From JAZBPO01 sp963691775 (lineage in GTDB: Bacteria; Pseudomonadota; Gammaproteobacteria; Pseudomonadales; Azotimanducaceae): a DNA stretch of 64,000 nt. The notes under the pieces are model-generated. The model had not been told where the DNA came from. It worked only from the letters and a program-made list of their open reading frames with translations, and made no database searches. The position numbers were made by a program, and so were the translations under genes. The stretch lies in assembly GCA_963691775.1 (NCBI GenBank), contig OY829369.1, forward strand, positions 3,782,001 through 3,846,000, written 5' to 3'. Positions 27,637-37,394 of this stretch are shown one piece after another. The stretch's first letter is position 1; the number at the start of each line of letters is the position of its first letter.

Positions 27637-30600
27637 ATGGCGGTCGCGGACCTTGCGCGGAGCGGATTGCTGCTCGAGCGCCTGGAAGTGCTCGTGCACA
27701 GCTATCTGGAAGAAGACGAGGCCGTTCGCTTTATGGCCTTCGCGCGCACCTTCCACGCGGGCACGCTCGAGGAAGATCTCGACGGCCGCAACATGGAAGA
27801 TGTGTATGGCGCTCTGATGTCGGTGCGCCGGCTGTGCGAGACACCTTCGGATCAGGCTGTCTCGATCCGCATATTCAACCCTTCGCTGGCATCGGACGGG
27901 TGGGTTTCGCCCCATTCCGTCGCCCAGATTCGCCATCCTGACAGCCCGTTCATCGTCGACTCCTTCCTCATGGCGCTGGCGCGCCGAGAACTTACGCTGC
28001 ACTCGATGCATAACGTGGTGCTGCGGCTGACGCGGGACGCATCGGGGCGCATCACGGATCTTGAGGGCAGCGCAGAGCGGGCGGAGGTCGTGATACACGC
28101 GGAGATCGACCGCCTTGACGTGGAAGAGTTCGACGCCTTTGAAGCAGATCTCCGCGAGACGCTCGCGGACGTCCGCGCGGCGGTGGGCGACTTCCAGTTG
28201 ATGCGCGCACGCGTCGAAGCGCTCATCGAGGGCATTGACGGCGCGGCGTCCGCGATCGATGCGGACGAACGGGAAGAGGCGCGCGCGTTCCTGCAGTGGC
28301 TTCTCGATGACAACTTCACGTTCCTCGGCTACCGCGAGTTCGTGATTGACGATGAGGGCGACCGGCGCGTCGTCCGCCAGGTCACCGGCAGCGAGCTCGG
28401 CGTGCTCGCGCGGCGTGAGCGTCCAGCGAGCGAGCGCGCGCTCGAGGACATGACCGAGGCGACTCGGGAATTCATCCTCGATCCCCGGCTGCTGCAATTC
28501 TCCCAGGGCGGAACGCGTTCTCGCGTGCATCGGCCGGCATGGCCGGACTACATCGCGGTCAAGCGCTTCGATGCGCAGGGGCGCGTGATCGGCGAGTGCG
28601 GCATCGCTGGCCTCTACACCTCGGGCGTGTATACGGAATCGCCCTGGCGCATTCCGCTTCTGCGTAGAAAGACGCAGGCCATCGTCGAAGCGTCGGGCTT
28701 CGATCCGGGCGGTTTTGACGGCAAGGTGTTGCGGCAAGTCCTGACGACCTATCCCCGCGATGAGCTGTTCCAGTCCTCGGACAGCGAGCTCTTCGATACG
28801 GCCATGCAGATCACGCGCAATCACGAGCGCAATCGTCTGCAGGTCTTCGTGCGTCCGGGCCGCTACGGCATGTTCTTCTCGTGCCTCGTCTACACGCCGC
28901 GGGAGATCTACACGACTGCTCTGCGCGAGGGCATTCAGCACATCCTGTGCGATGAACTCGGCGCTTCGGACTCGGAGTTCACTTCCTACTTCTCTGAATC
29001 CGTCCTCATTCGCACGCACTTCGTCCTGCGCGTCGATCCCGGGGAATCCCGGAGCTGGAACCTCGCGCGCATCGAATCGCGGGTGCGCGCCCTCGCGCGC
29101 AATTGGGATGACGATCTGCGCGATGCGCTCATTGCAGAATACGGCGAAGGTCAGGCCCGTGCGTTCTTCCAGCGCTATCGGCCAGCATTCGGTCCGGGCT
29201 ATCGCGAACGGTTCGATGCGCGGATCGCCGTGTCGGATATCGGCCAGTTGGAACGCCTGCCTGGGGGCAGCGCCCAGAACGGTACCGACGATCTGGTGCT
29301 CCGCCCTTATCGATACCCTGAAGACGCGGCGACGCGCCTGCGCCTGAAGGTCTACCACGCCGGTGAGGTGCTGCCGCTCTCGGATCTTGTGCCGCTGCTC
29401 GAGAACCTGGGCGTGCGCGTGCAGGGGCAGCGGCCTTTCACGGTTCGGCCTGAGGGCATCGAGGGCGCCTGGTCAATCTACGACTTCACCCTCGAGCATG
29501 CGCGGCCGCTCGATCTGGTGGCCGTTGCGCGGCCCTTCGAAGATGCGTTCCTGCGCGTCTGGCGCGGTGACGCCAACAACGATGACTTTAATCGGCTCGT
29601 ACTTGCGGCGGGCCTCGACTGGCGCGAGGTATCTGTGCTTCGCGCCTATGCGCGCTATATGAAGCAGATTCGCTTTCCCCTTGGTGAGCGCTTCATCGCC
29701 GACACCCTGGTGCGTCACGCCGCGCTTGCGCTTCGCCTGGTCGAGTACTTCCGGGCGCGGCACGACCCCGCCCGCGACGGCGTCGATGCTGAGGAGATCC
29801 GGGATGAGATCCAGGGTGGGCTCGATGCAATTCCGTCGCTCAACGAGGACCGGATTCTTCGCGGCTATCTCGACCTGGTAGACGTGACCCTGCGCACGAA
29901 CTTCTTCCAGCGCGAAGCGGACGGGACCCCCAAGCGGCATCTTTCCTTCAAGCTTGCGTCCGGCCGACTGCCCGACGTGCCACGCCCAGCGCTGCCGTTC
30001 GAGATCTTCGTGTGTGCGCCGGATATGGAGGGCGTCCATTTGCGCTCCGGGCCGATCGCGCGGGGCGGGCTGCGCTGGTCCGATCGCGTGGAGGACTACC
30101 GCACGGAAGTTCTGGGCCTGGTGAAGGCTCAGCAGGTGAAGAATGCGGTCATCGTGCCGCGCGGCGCGAAGGGCGGCTTCGTGGTGACGGCGAACGTAGA
30201 CGGATTGTCGCGGGACGAGCGTCAGGCACAGGGGGTCGCGTGCTATTCCACGTTCATTCGCGGATTGCTCGACGTTACGGACAATCGCGTGGGCGGAGAG
30301 GTCGTGCCGCCACTTAACGTGCGTCGACACGACGGGGACGATCCTTATCTGGTCGTTGCGGCCGACAAGGGCACCGCGACCTTCTCTGATACCGCCAACG
30401 GCATCGCCGAAGCGTACGGCTTCTGGTTCGGCGATGCCTTCGCCTCCGGTGGCAGCCACGGCTATGACCACAAGAAAATGGGGATCACCGCCCGCGGCGC
30501 CTGGGTCTCGGTGCAGCGACACTTCCTGGAGCGCGGCATCGACGTCCAGCGCGATCCGTTCACGGCGATCGGCATTGGAGACATGTCCGGCGACGTGTTT

Positions 30601-32439
30601 GGCAACGGCTTGCTCCAGTCGGACACCACCTGCCTGGTTGCGGCGTTCAATCACCTGCACATTTTTGTCGACCCTGACCCGGACGCCGCCTCAAGCCACG
30701 CCGAGCGTGCCCGTCTGTTCCTGCTGCCGAGGTCCGGCTGGAACGACTACGACAGCGAGCTCATCTCAGCGGGTGGTGGCGTGTTCTCCCGCCAGGCCAA
30801 GTCGATCGAGATCAGTCCCGAGATGCGCGCGCGATTCGAACTCGACGCTGACCGCATGACGCCGGACGAGCTCATCCACGCGCTCCTGAAAGCGCCTGTG
30901 GACTTGGTCTGGAACGGAGGCATTGGCACGTACGTGAAGGCGGCTTCCGAAACCCACGGCGATGCGGGAGACAAGGCCAACGATGCTGTACGCGTGAACG
31001 GCGCTGAGCTGCGCTGTCGAGTGTTCGGCGAGGGTGGCAATCTCGGGCTCACGCAGCGCGGGCGGGTGGAAGCCGCGCTCGGGGGCGTGGCCCTGAACAC
31101 GGACTTCATCGACAACTCCGGCGGCGTCGACTGCTCCGACCACGAGGTGAATATCAAGTTGCTTCTGGGCGAGGTCATGGCTGCGGGTGACATGACGGTC
31201 AAGCAGCGCAACGCGCTGCTGGCGTCCATGACGGAGGCGATAACCGAGCTCGTACTCACCAACAACTTTCGCCAAGCGCAGGTGCTCGCGCTCATAGAGC
31301 GGCATGCGCGGGGTCGCCTCGGCGAGTATCAGCGGTTCATCACGGCGATGATCGCGAACCAGGGGCTCGATAGAGCGCTGGAGCACCTGCCGAGCGCCGA
31401 GGCGCTTGCCGATCGAGTACGGGCTGGCGGACACCTGACGCGGCCGGAGCTTGCCGTGCTGCTGTCCTACGCGAAGGTCTACGTGAAGGAGCGCCTCGTG
31501 GACACGGCGCTCGTTCGCCATCCCTACGTGCGCAGCTTCGGAGAAACGATGTTCCCCGCCACCTTCAACGCGCGCCTTTCCGATCGCTTGCCTGACCATT
31601 TCGTGTACGACCACATCATTGCGACGCAGCTCGCAAATGACGTGGTTCACCACATGGGCGTGACCTTCCCGGTGCACGTGCAGGAGTACACCGGCGGATC
31701 GCTAGAGGAAGTCGTACGCGCCTGGCTAGTGGTAAGGGAAGTCTTCGCCATCGCCGAGCGCTTCCGCCGAATCGAGACCCTTGCAGGGGTGGATGCGGAC
31801 ACGCGCGACGCGCTCATGCTCGCCGTCATGCGGCTCGGTCGCCGCGGCTGCCGCTGGTTTCTGCGTCATCGTCGCAATCAGCTCGATCCCGAGGTGCTGC
31901 TCGGGCAGTTCCAGGCGCCCGCCGCGAAGCTCTCCTCGATCTGGGTGCGCGTGGTGGGTCGCGCGGCGGTTGGAGGGCAGGGAGCGGGTCCGGCGGCCCT
32001 CGTTGCAGCTGGCGTACCGAAGGATCTCGCCGCCCTCGCGGCTGACGCAGGCAATCAGGTTGCGCTGCTCGCGATCATCGACGCGGCGCACAGTGTCGAC
32101 TGCGCCCCCGAGCGGGTCGGGCCGATCTACGTTGAACTGGCGGCGCGTCTGCGTCTCGATGTGCTGTCCGAAGCGATCGTCCGTCTCGATCCGCAGTCGC
32201 TCTGGCAGGCCATGGAGCGCGATGCGCTGCTCGACGATCTGATCACGCAGACGGGTCTGCTCTGCCGCAGCGTGCTCTCAGGCGGTGGTGACGACGTCGG
32301 TGTGTGGATGACGGCGCACGGCGACTTTGTCGATGACTGGGAGCGCATTGGCGGAGAGGTGCTGCGCGAAGAGGGCGGCGACTTCTCCATGTACGCCATG
32401 GCCGTACGCAAGCTCGGGGATCTGCTCAGGACGCTTTGA
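27637..32439 (+). CDS. gdhB: Large NAD-dependent glutamate dehydrogenase
   Basis: 1600 residues, the size of the GDH-1600 class of catabolic NAD-glutamate dehydrogenases, which convert glutamate to 2-oxoglutarate and ammonia. The N-terminal half holds the ACT-like regulatory modules (for example HPDSPFIVDSFLMALARRELTLHSMHNVV near residue 110). The catalytic domain shows RSGPIARGGLRWSDR, then LVKAQQVKNAVIVPRGAKGGF with the catalytic Lys residues, FGNGLLQSDTTCLVAAFNH, and DLVWNGGIGTYVK. GGGAGAG precedes ATG. Complete and undamaged. Together with icd and ppc it places 2-oxoglutarate metabolism at the centre of this segment. Confidence 0.96.
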   Translation: MAVADLARSGLLLERLEVLVHSYLEEDEAVRFMAFARTFHAGTLEEDLDGRNMEDVYGALMSVRRLCETPSDQAVSIRIFNPSLASDGWVSPHSVAQIRHPDSPFIVDSFLMALARRELTLHSMHNVVLRLTRDASGRITDLEGSAERAEVVIHAEIDRLDVEEFDAFEADLRETLADVRAAVGDFQLMRARVEALIEGIDGAASAIDADEREEARAFLQWLLDDNFTFLGYREFVIDDEGDRRVVRQVTGSELGVLARRERPASERALEDMTEATREFILDPRLLQFSQGGTRSRVHRPAWPDYIAVKRFDAQGRVIGECGIAGLYTSGVYTESPWRIPLLRRKTQAIVEASGFDPGGFDGKVLRQVLTTYPRDELFQSSDSELFDTAMQITRNHERNRLQVFVRPGRYGMFFSCLVYTPREIYTTALREGIQHILCDELGASDSEFTSYFSESVLIRTHFVLRVDPGESRSWNLARIESRVRALARNWDDDLRDALIAEYGEGQARAFFQRYRPAFGPGYRERFDARIAVSDIGQLERLPGGSAQNGTDDLVLRPYRYPEDAATRLRLKVYHAGEVLPLSDLVPLLENLGVRVQGQRPFTVRPEGIEGAWSIYDFTLEHARPLDLVAVARPFEDAFLRVWRGDANNDDFNRLVLAAGLDWREVSVLRAYARYMKQIRFPLGERFIADTLVRHAALALRLVEYFRARHDPARDGVDAEEIRDEIQGGLDAIPSLNEDRILRGYLDLVDVTLRTNFFQREADGTPKRHLSFKLASGRLPDVPRPALPFEIFVCAPDMEGVHLRSGPIARGGLRWSDRVEDYRTEVLGLVKAQQVKNAVIVPRGAKGGFVVTANVDGLSRDERQAQGVACYSTFIRGLLDVTDNRVGGEVVPPLNVRRHDGDDPYLVVAADKGTATFSDTANGIAEAYGFWFGDAFASGGSHGYDHKKMGITARGAWVSVQRHFLERGIDVQRDPFTAIGIGDMSGDVFGNGLLQSDTTCLVAAFNHLHIFVDPDPDAASSHAERARLFLLPRSGWNDYDSELISAGGGVFSRQAKSIEISPEMRARFELDADRMTPDELIHALLKAPVDLVWNGGIGTYVKAASETHGDAGDKANDAVRVNGAELRCRVFGEGGNLGLTQRGRVEAALGGVALNTDFIDNSGGVDCSDHEVNIKLLLGEVMAAGDMTVKQRNALLASMTEAITELVLTNNFRQAQVLALIERHARGRLGEYQRFITAMIANQGLDRALEHLPSAEALADRVRAGGHLTRPELAVLLSYAKVYVKERLVDTALVRHPYVRSFGETMFPATFNARLSDRLPDHFVYDHIIATQLANDVVHHMGVTFPVHVQEYTGGSLEEVVRAWLVVREVFAIAERFRRIETLAGVDADTRDALMLAVMRLGRRGCRWFLRHRRNQLDPEVLLGQFQAPAAKLSSIWVRVVGRAAVGGQGAGPAALVAAGVPKDLAALAADAGNQVALLAIIDAAHSVDCAPERVGPIYVELAARLRLDVLSEAIVRLDPQSLWQAMERDALLDDLITQTGLLCRSVLSGGGDDVGVWMTAHGDFVDDWERIGGEVLREEGGDFSMYAMAVRKLGDLLRTL

Positions 32440-32440
32440 G

Positions 32441-32968
32441 TCAGTGAACGCCGGTGGCGCTGTAGCTCCGGGCCGTAAAGAAGCGATCGCGATTCGGCAT
32501 CTCGATCCGCGGGAGCGACTTTTCGTCAAGCGTTGCTTCCGGCCCGACGATGCCGTTTAGAAATAGCAGATAGGCGACGATTGCATAGGTCTCGTCGGCA
32601 TCGAGCGATTTCTCGTTGCCGTAGGGCATGGCCGTCGCGATGTAGTCGTACAGGGTGGTGGCGTAGGGCCAGTAGCTGCCGATCGTGCGGACGCCCTGAG
32701 GCTCGAGAAGCGTGCCTTCGCCGCCCACCAGAGCGTTCGCCGCTTGCGCGCCGCCGAGCCCATGACAGGCCGCGCAGGCACTCCGGTACAGCGTCTCGCC
32801 CTCTACTGAGGAGCCGCTGCCCGCGGGCAGGCCGGAACCGTCCGGGAGGATCGTCGGCGTGAAATCCTCCGCCGGCGGCATGCCGAGCATGGGGCTCTGA
32901 TCAGGCCGCAATTCTGCAGAAGCGTGGGCCGACAGCAGGATCAGCAGCACGATGCTACGCATGAACAT
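32441..32968 (-). CDS. Periplasmic c-type cytochrome (sulfite dehydrogenase partner)
   Basis: About 175 residues with a signal peptide (SIVLLILLSAHASA) and one haem-binding site CAACH (Cys65, Cys68, His69); Met in TAMPYGN is the probable sixth ligand. The monohaem domain resembles the SoxD/SorB-type cytochromes that take electrons from sulfite dehydrogenase. The start (ATG 32968 or 32962) overlaps the end of the molybdenum subunit gene, so the two are translationally coupled. The stop is one base from the end of the convergent glutamate dehydrogenase gene. Confidence 0.88.
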   Translation of the reverse strand: MFMRSIVLLILLSAHASAELRPDQSPMLGMPPAEDFTPTILPDGSGLPAGSGSSVEGETLYRSACAACHGLGGAQAANALVGGEGTLLEPQGVRTIGSYWPYATTLYDYIATAMPYGNEKSLDADETYAIVAYLLFLNGIVGPEATLDEKSLPRIEMPNRDRFFTARSYSATGVH

Positions 32969-34202
32969 TGCGGACCCGCCCCGAGTCGTCCACGGCCCAG
33001 GTCTGGATGCCGTTGTAGTGATAGAAGGCGGTCGGTGCGCGGCCGGCAAGCGCGGCAGCGCGGGTCGGCTGCACGTTGCCGGCAGTGTCCACCGCGCGGC
33101 TCTGCAGGCGCGCCGGCGCTCCGTTCCAGCGCCACGGTATGCGGAAGCGTACGGGCCGCAGCGGCTCGGCCTCGCTCTGCAGGTCAGCTTCGGCCCAGGT
33201 GCTGCCGCCGTCCGCACTCACCTCCACGGCGCGTATGGCCCCATGCCCGGACCAGGCGAGGCCCGAAATCTCGTAGATGCCGTGCTCCGGTAGATGCATC
33301 CGGCCCGAGGGCGAGGTGATCAGAGACTTCACATCCATGCGCAGGGAGAACTGGCGCGCGCGGCCGTCGTCCATCAGATCCGTATATTTGCTCGTTTCTT
33401 CGCGCGACTGCGCGGGCTGGTCGGTGACCTCGAGGGTGCGCAGCCACTTGACGCTGAGGTTGCCCTCGCAGCCGGGCACGAACAGGCGCATCGGGAAGCC
33501 CTGGCTCGGTCGAATCGGCTCTCCGTTCTGGTAGAGCGCGATCATGGCGCCGTCGAGGGCGAGGTCGATCGGCAGGGAGCGCTTGTTGCCCGAGGGATCT
33601 GCACCTTCGGCAACGATCCAGCGTGCGTTCGGTCCGACACCAGTTTCCTCCAGCAATCGCGAGAGGGGCACGCCCGTCCATTCTGCGCAGGAAACGAGGC
33701 CGGATAGCGTGCCTGCGGTCAGGTCCTGCGCGTCGCCCATGGTGTTCATATAGCTGTTACCGGAGCACTCCAGGAACAGGATGCGGCTCTGCATCGGATA
33801 GCGCAGCAGGGCGTTCAGGTCGAACGCGAGCGGAACGCGGACCTGTCCGGCGATGGTCAGGCGGTGGCGGCCGGGATCGATGTCGGGGATGCCGCTGTGA
33901 TGTCGCTCGAAGTGGAGACCGTTCGGCGTGATGACGCCGTTCAGGGCCTGCAGGGGCGTGGACGCCGATCCGGCGGCTGGGCCGAAGGGGTGGCCGCCGA
34001 CGCGCTCCCGTTCGAGTTCGGCAAAGCGCGACCGTCGACCGTAGGCGCTTGGCGGCGCGCCTGAACCTGAGCGCCAGGGCTCGGAAGCCAGGGGCGCCGC
34101 CTCAGTGGGTACAACGATTGCCCCCGCAGCAGCGCCGCCCAGACGCAGGAGATGGCGTCGGCTGAGCAAGCCGTTGCCGGCGACCTTCGATTCGTCCCCC
34201 AT
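32955..34202 (-). CDS. soxC: SoxC-like molybdenum sulfite dehydrogenase
   Basis: 415 residues with a Tat signal (SRRHLLRLGGAAAGA, Arg15-Arg16), so it is exported folded with its molybdenum cofactor. The sulfite oxidase fold is clear: the molybdenum-ligating Cys147 in FLECSGNSYMN, then EWTGVPLSRLL, GFPMRLFVPGCEGNLSVKWL, and a C-terminal dimerisation domain with VSADGGSTWAEA. GGGAGG lies eight bases before ATG 34202, which is preferred to the longer frame. With the overlapping cytochrome gene it should oxidise sulfite to sulfate in the periplasm. Other thiosulfate-oxidising Sox genes are absent nearby, so it probably acts as a stand-alone sulfite detoxifier. Confidence 0.92.
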   Translation of the reverse strand: MGDESKVAGNGLLSRRHLLRLGGAAAGAIVVPTEAAPLASEPWRSGSGAPPSAYGRRSRFAELERERVGGHPFGPAAGSASTPLQALNGVITPNGLHFERHHSGIPDIDPGRHRLTIAGQVRVPLAFDLNALLRYPMQSRILFLECSGNSYMNTMGDAQDLTAGTLSGLVSCAEWTGVPLSRLLEETGVGPNARWIVAEGADPSGNKRSLPIDLALDGAMIALYQNGEPIRPSQGFPMRLFVPGCEGNLSVKWLRTLEVTDQPAQSREETSKYTDLMDDGRARQFSLRMDVKSLITSPSGRMHLPEHGIYEISGLAWSGHGAIRAVEVSADGGSTWAEADLQSEAEPLRPVRFRIPWRWNGAPARLQSRAVDTAGNVQPTRAAALAGRAPTAFYHYNGIQTWAVDDSGRVRNVHA

Positions 34203-34362
34203 GATGTCCTCCCGCATCGTCCGAGATGAAGTACAGCGCGCCATGCTGGTTCCTGTCCATGCGGTGCGACATGCGTCGTCAGTCGCATTGCGATCCGCAT
34301 CGACGATGGGCAGCTTGATCCCCTACGCTCGCGATCAACGATTGACCCCGCGAGAAAACGCC

Positions 34363-35325
34363 ATGGATTACCGGCCGCTGGGACGCAGCGCGCTTCGCGT
34401 GAGCCCGATCTGTCTCGGCACCATGAACTTCGGGCCGCGAACGCCGGAAGCTGCGGCCCACGATATCCTCGACGCGGCGGTCGAGGCCGGCGTGAACTTC
34501 ATCGATACCGCCAATCAGTACGGTGGCGCGCTCGGGGTCGGTACGACGGAATCGATCCTCGGCCGGTGGCTCGCGGCGCACCCCGCACGGCGCGATCGAG
34601 TCGTCCTTGCGACGAAGGTGCATGAACCGATGTCCGAGGACGTCAACGATCGGGGTCTTTCAGCGCGTCATATCCGCGCAGCCTGTGAGGCGAGCCTTGC
34701 GCGGCTCGGCGTGGATCACGTCGATCTCTACCAGATGCACCACGTGGACCGTGCGGCGCCGGTAGAGGAAATCTGGGAGGCGATGGACCGTCTTCACGCC
34801 GAGGGCAAGGTCACCTATTTCGGCACCAGCAATTTCCCCGGTTGGGTCATCGCGCAGCACAGCGAACGGGCACGGGCCCGTGGGCGTCTCGGGCTGGTGT
34901 CGGAGCAGAGCCTTTACAACCTGCTTGAGCGCCGAGCGGAGCTCGAAGTCCTGCCCGCCTGTCGCGCATACGGTCTCGGCCTGATTCCCTGGAGTCCGCT
35001 TGCGGGGGGCGCGCTGGCCGGCCCCGGGTCGGAAAATGGTCGCCGCACAGACGCGGCGGTGCGGGCTCTGCGCGAGACGCACGCAGTGGCCCTTGCGGGA
35101 TACGAGGCGCTGGCAATGGAACTCGGAACTTCGCCGAGCGTGCTTGCGCTGGCGTGGCTGCTCCAACAGGACGGCGTGAGTTCAGCCATCGTCGGGCCGG
35201 CGGACAGGCAGCAGTTCGAAACGGCACTGGAGGCGGTCGCGCTCCACCTCGACGGGACAACGCTAGATCGGCTGGATGCGCTCTTTCCCCCCTGCGGGAG
35301 TGCGCCTGAGGCTTACGCCTGGTGA
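34363..35325 (+). CDS. Aldo/keto reductase
   Basis: A 320-residue TIM-barrel oxidoreductase. The N-terminal YRPLGRSALRVSPICLGTMNFG, the catalytic Asp/Tyr in NFIDTANQYGG, Lys in VVLATKVHEP and His in LYQMHHVD mark the family, close to the YajO/potassium-channel-beta-like group. NADPH-dependent carbonyl reduction is the general reaction; the substrate is unknown. ATG 34363 is supported by GAGAA upstream; the longer frame overlaps the divergent soxC region. The TauD-type gene follows after 62 bp. Confidence 0.9.
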   Translation: MDYRPLGRSALRVSPICLGTMNFGPRTPEAAAHDILDAAVEAGVNFIDTANQYGGALGVGTTESILGRWLAAHPARRDRVVLATKVHEPMSEDVNDRGLSARHIRAACEASLARLGVDHVDLYQMHHVDRAAPVEEIWEAMDRLHAEGKVTYFGTSNFPGWVIAQHSERARARGRLGLVSEQSLYNLLERRAELEVLPACRAYGLGLIPWSPLAGGALAGPGSENGRRTDAAVRALRETHAVALAGYEALAMELGTSPSVLALAWLLQQDGVSSAIVGPADRQQFETALEAVALHLDGTTLDRLDALFPPCGSAPEAYAW

Positions 35326-35387
35326 AGCCCGGTTGATCCCTGGGCCCGGTCGATTCAGCATCGGCTCAGAGCAGAGGGAGAGAAAGT

Positions 35388-36248
35388 ATGTCTGAAGCAG
35401 TCACGCTGGCGACGGCCGCCGACGGATTCGAAGTCCGCCGCCTGAGCCCGCACATCGGCGCCGAGATCCATGGTGTCGACCTCACGCAGGATCTGAGCGA
35501 AGACGTTATCGCGGCGCTACGCGGCGCCTTGCTCGATCACAAGGTGATCTTCTTTCGGGACCAGGATCTCACGCGGCCGCAGCATCTGGGATTTGCGCGG
35601 CGTTTTGGTCCGCTTGAGATTCATCCGGCGACGCCCGCCGATCAGGAAGATCCGGAAGTGCTCCGCATCGCGCACGGAGCGAAGAGCCGTGGCTCGGAAA
35701 ACAATTGGCACTCGGACGTTACCTGGCGGCCGGAGCCCTCGCTCGGCTCGATCCTGCGCGCCATCGAGGTTCCCGAGTTTGGTGGGGATACGCTTTTCTC
35801 ATGCATGTACGCCGCTTACGAGGCGCTCTCTCCCGGGATGAAGGAATGGGTGTGCACGCTCGAGGCAGAGCACGACATTGCGCGCGTGTTCGCCAAGCGA
35901 CTCGGGCGCACGCCAGAGGAATTGCGTGAAAAGTACCCTGTGCAGCGCCATCCGGTTGTGCGGACGCACCCGGAAACGGGGCGTCGTGGCCTGTACGTCA
36001 ACGTCGGCTTCACGGATTCCATAGTTGGCCTGAGCCGCAAGGAGAGCGACTGGCTGCTGGCGCATCTCTACTCCTTTGCCGCGCGGCCCGAGCATCAGTG
36101 CCGGTTTCGGTGGGAGAAGAATTCGATCGCCTTCTGGGACAACCGGGCATGCCAGCACTACGCGGCGTCGGACTACTTTCCTGCGGTGCGCGTCATGGAG
36201 CGCGTGACGATTGCAGGGGATCGCCCGTACTTCGATCCCGCGCGCTGA
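35388..36248 (+). CDS. TauD/TfdA-family dioxygenase (second copy)
   Basis: 286 residues. Fe ligands His108 and Asp110 lie in ENNWHSDVTW and the distal His in NRACQHYAASDY; the 2-oxoglutarate Arg is in RVMERVTIAG. It is closer to the canonical taurine dioxygenase arrangement (RRLSPHIGAEIHGVDLTQDL, FRDQDLTRPQHLGFARRFG) than the member at 21113-21991. GGGAGAG precedes the ATG. It lies near the sulfite dehydrogenase, consistent with, but not proving, sulfonate use with sulfite release. Confidence 0.92.
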   Translation: MSEAVTLATAADGFEVRRLSPHIGAEIHGVDLTQDLSEDVIAALRGALLDHKVIFFRDQDLTRPQHLGFARRFGPLEIHPATPADQEDPEVLRIAHGAKSRGSENNWHSDVTWRPEPSLGSILRAIEVPEFGGDTLFSCMYAAYEALSPGMKEWVCTLEAEHDIARVFAKRLGRTPEELREKYPVQRHPVVRTHPETGRRGLYVNVGFTDSIVGLSRKESDWLLAHLYSFAARPEHQCRFRWEKNSIAFWDNRACQHYAASDYFPAVRVMERVTIAGDRPYFDPAR

Positions 36249-36304
36249 GCCGAGCTCGGCGCGCGTTCATGCCCCCGTCAGAGGAGCGCTGGGGTCAGAT
36301 CGCC

Positions 36305-37256
36305 TCAGTCACCCCAGTCTTGCAGAAAAGCGGGGGGTGCCCACAGATCGAGACGCTCGTTGATCGGATAGACCACCGGATAGGCGCCCTTTCCGGCGAG
36401 GGCGCCTGCGCGAATGGATCTCAACTGCTCGCGCAGATCGCGCAGGTCCGCGATGGAAAGGCGCGGCGTGCCCGGCGGTGACGCCCGATGCGCCCCGAAG
36501 ATGCGCACGTCGGCCGGAAGCGTGTCTGTCACGGCACCTACTGCGCGCAGGTAGTCTTTCAGGCTGCTGTTCGGCAGGAATGCGAACAGGGGGCCCTCGT
36601 AGAGAAAGTCACCGCTGAAAAGCAGGCCGCCCGCCTCGTCGAAGAGCGAAACGGAGTCGGTCGTGTGGCCGGGCGTATGCAGCACGCGCAGTGAGCGGCC
36701 CCCAAGTGCGATCGTCTTGCCGGGCGCGATCCACTCGTCAATCTCGAGCGTGGGTGTGTCGTAGCCCTCGGCGGTGCCGAGGTGCTCCGCCCAGGTGAGC
36801 GCGAGTCGATTTTCCGGTGCGCGCGCGCAGATGGGGAAGGTCAACCAGGGCGACTCGCTCGAAGGTGACCTCATTGCCGATGTGGTCATAGTGAAGATGG
36901 GAAGGCATGAACGTGAGCGGCAGGTCCGTCAGCGACGCGACGACGGGCCGGATGTCGCGCAGGCCCGTGCCCGCATCGAAAAGCAGCGCGCGCTCGCGGC
37001 CGACGATCAGATAGTTGAGCACCTGCTGTTCATAGCGCGGTTCGCCGATGGCCCAGGTCTGGGCGTCGAGCTGCTCGATGGTGAAGTAGTCGTCGTACCA
37101 GCGCACCGCGGGGCCTTCTTCCGAAGTCGGGAGGAGCGGCGGGGGAGCGCCGGTCGAAATCGCGGCGAACAAGATGCGGTGCCGGAACTCGAGCGCAAGG
37201 CCGCCGAGGAGCAAGACCGAAATGGTGCCGAGGATTATTGGCCGAGCGTTTTTCAT
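36305..37256 (-). pseudogene. Frameshifted metallo-beta-lactamase-fold hydrolase
   Basis: Two overlapping frames encode one MBL-fold protein. The upstream frame (from ATG 37256) carries the hydrophobic N-terminus and the metal motif SHLHYDHIG. The downstream frame (to 36305) carries the remaining ligands in LHTPGHTTDS, SGDFLYEG and FGAHR. The join is in a (GC)5 run at 36819-36828. One more GC unit would restore a continuous frame through LPHLRARAPENRLALTW and give a protein of about 317 aa. All metal ligands survive, so the lesion is very recent, a phase-variable tract, or a sequencing/assembly error. Confidence 0.8.
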
Positions 37257-37394
37257 CTTCCGATCTCGTGATGTTGATCGCAGCGGCTGGAGCACATCAG
37301 CCCGAACGCGCCCAGACAAGCGATTGCTGCGTTGGCAGCGCGGCGCCGAAAATGCATCATCCCGCGCTTTCTGCAACGACCCGCGAGCCTGATC

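Noticed and set aside
27451..29358. Long minus-strand frame opposite the glutamate dehydrogenase
   Set aside because: It is antisense to a clear catalytic gene and has shadow-like composition.
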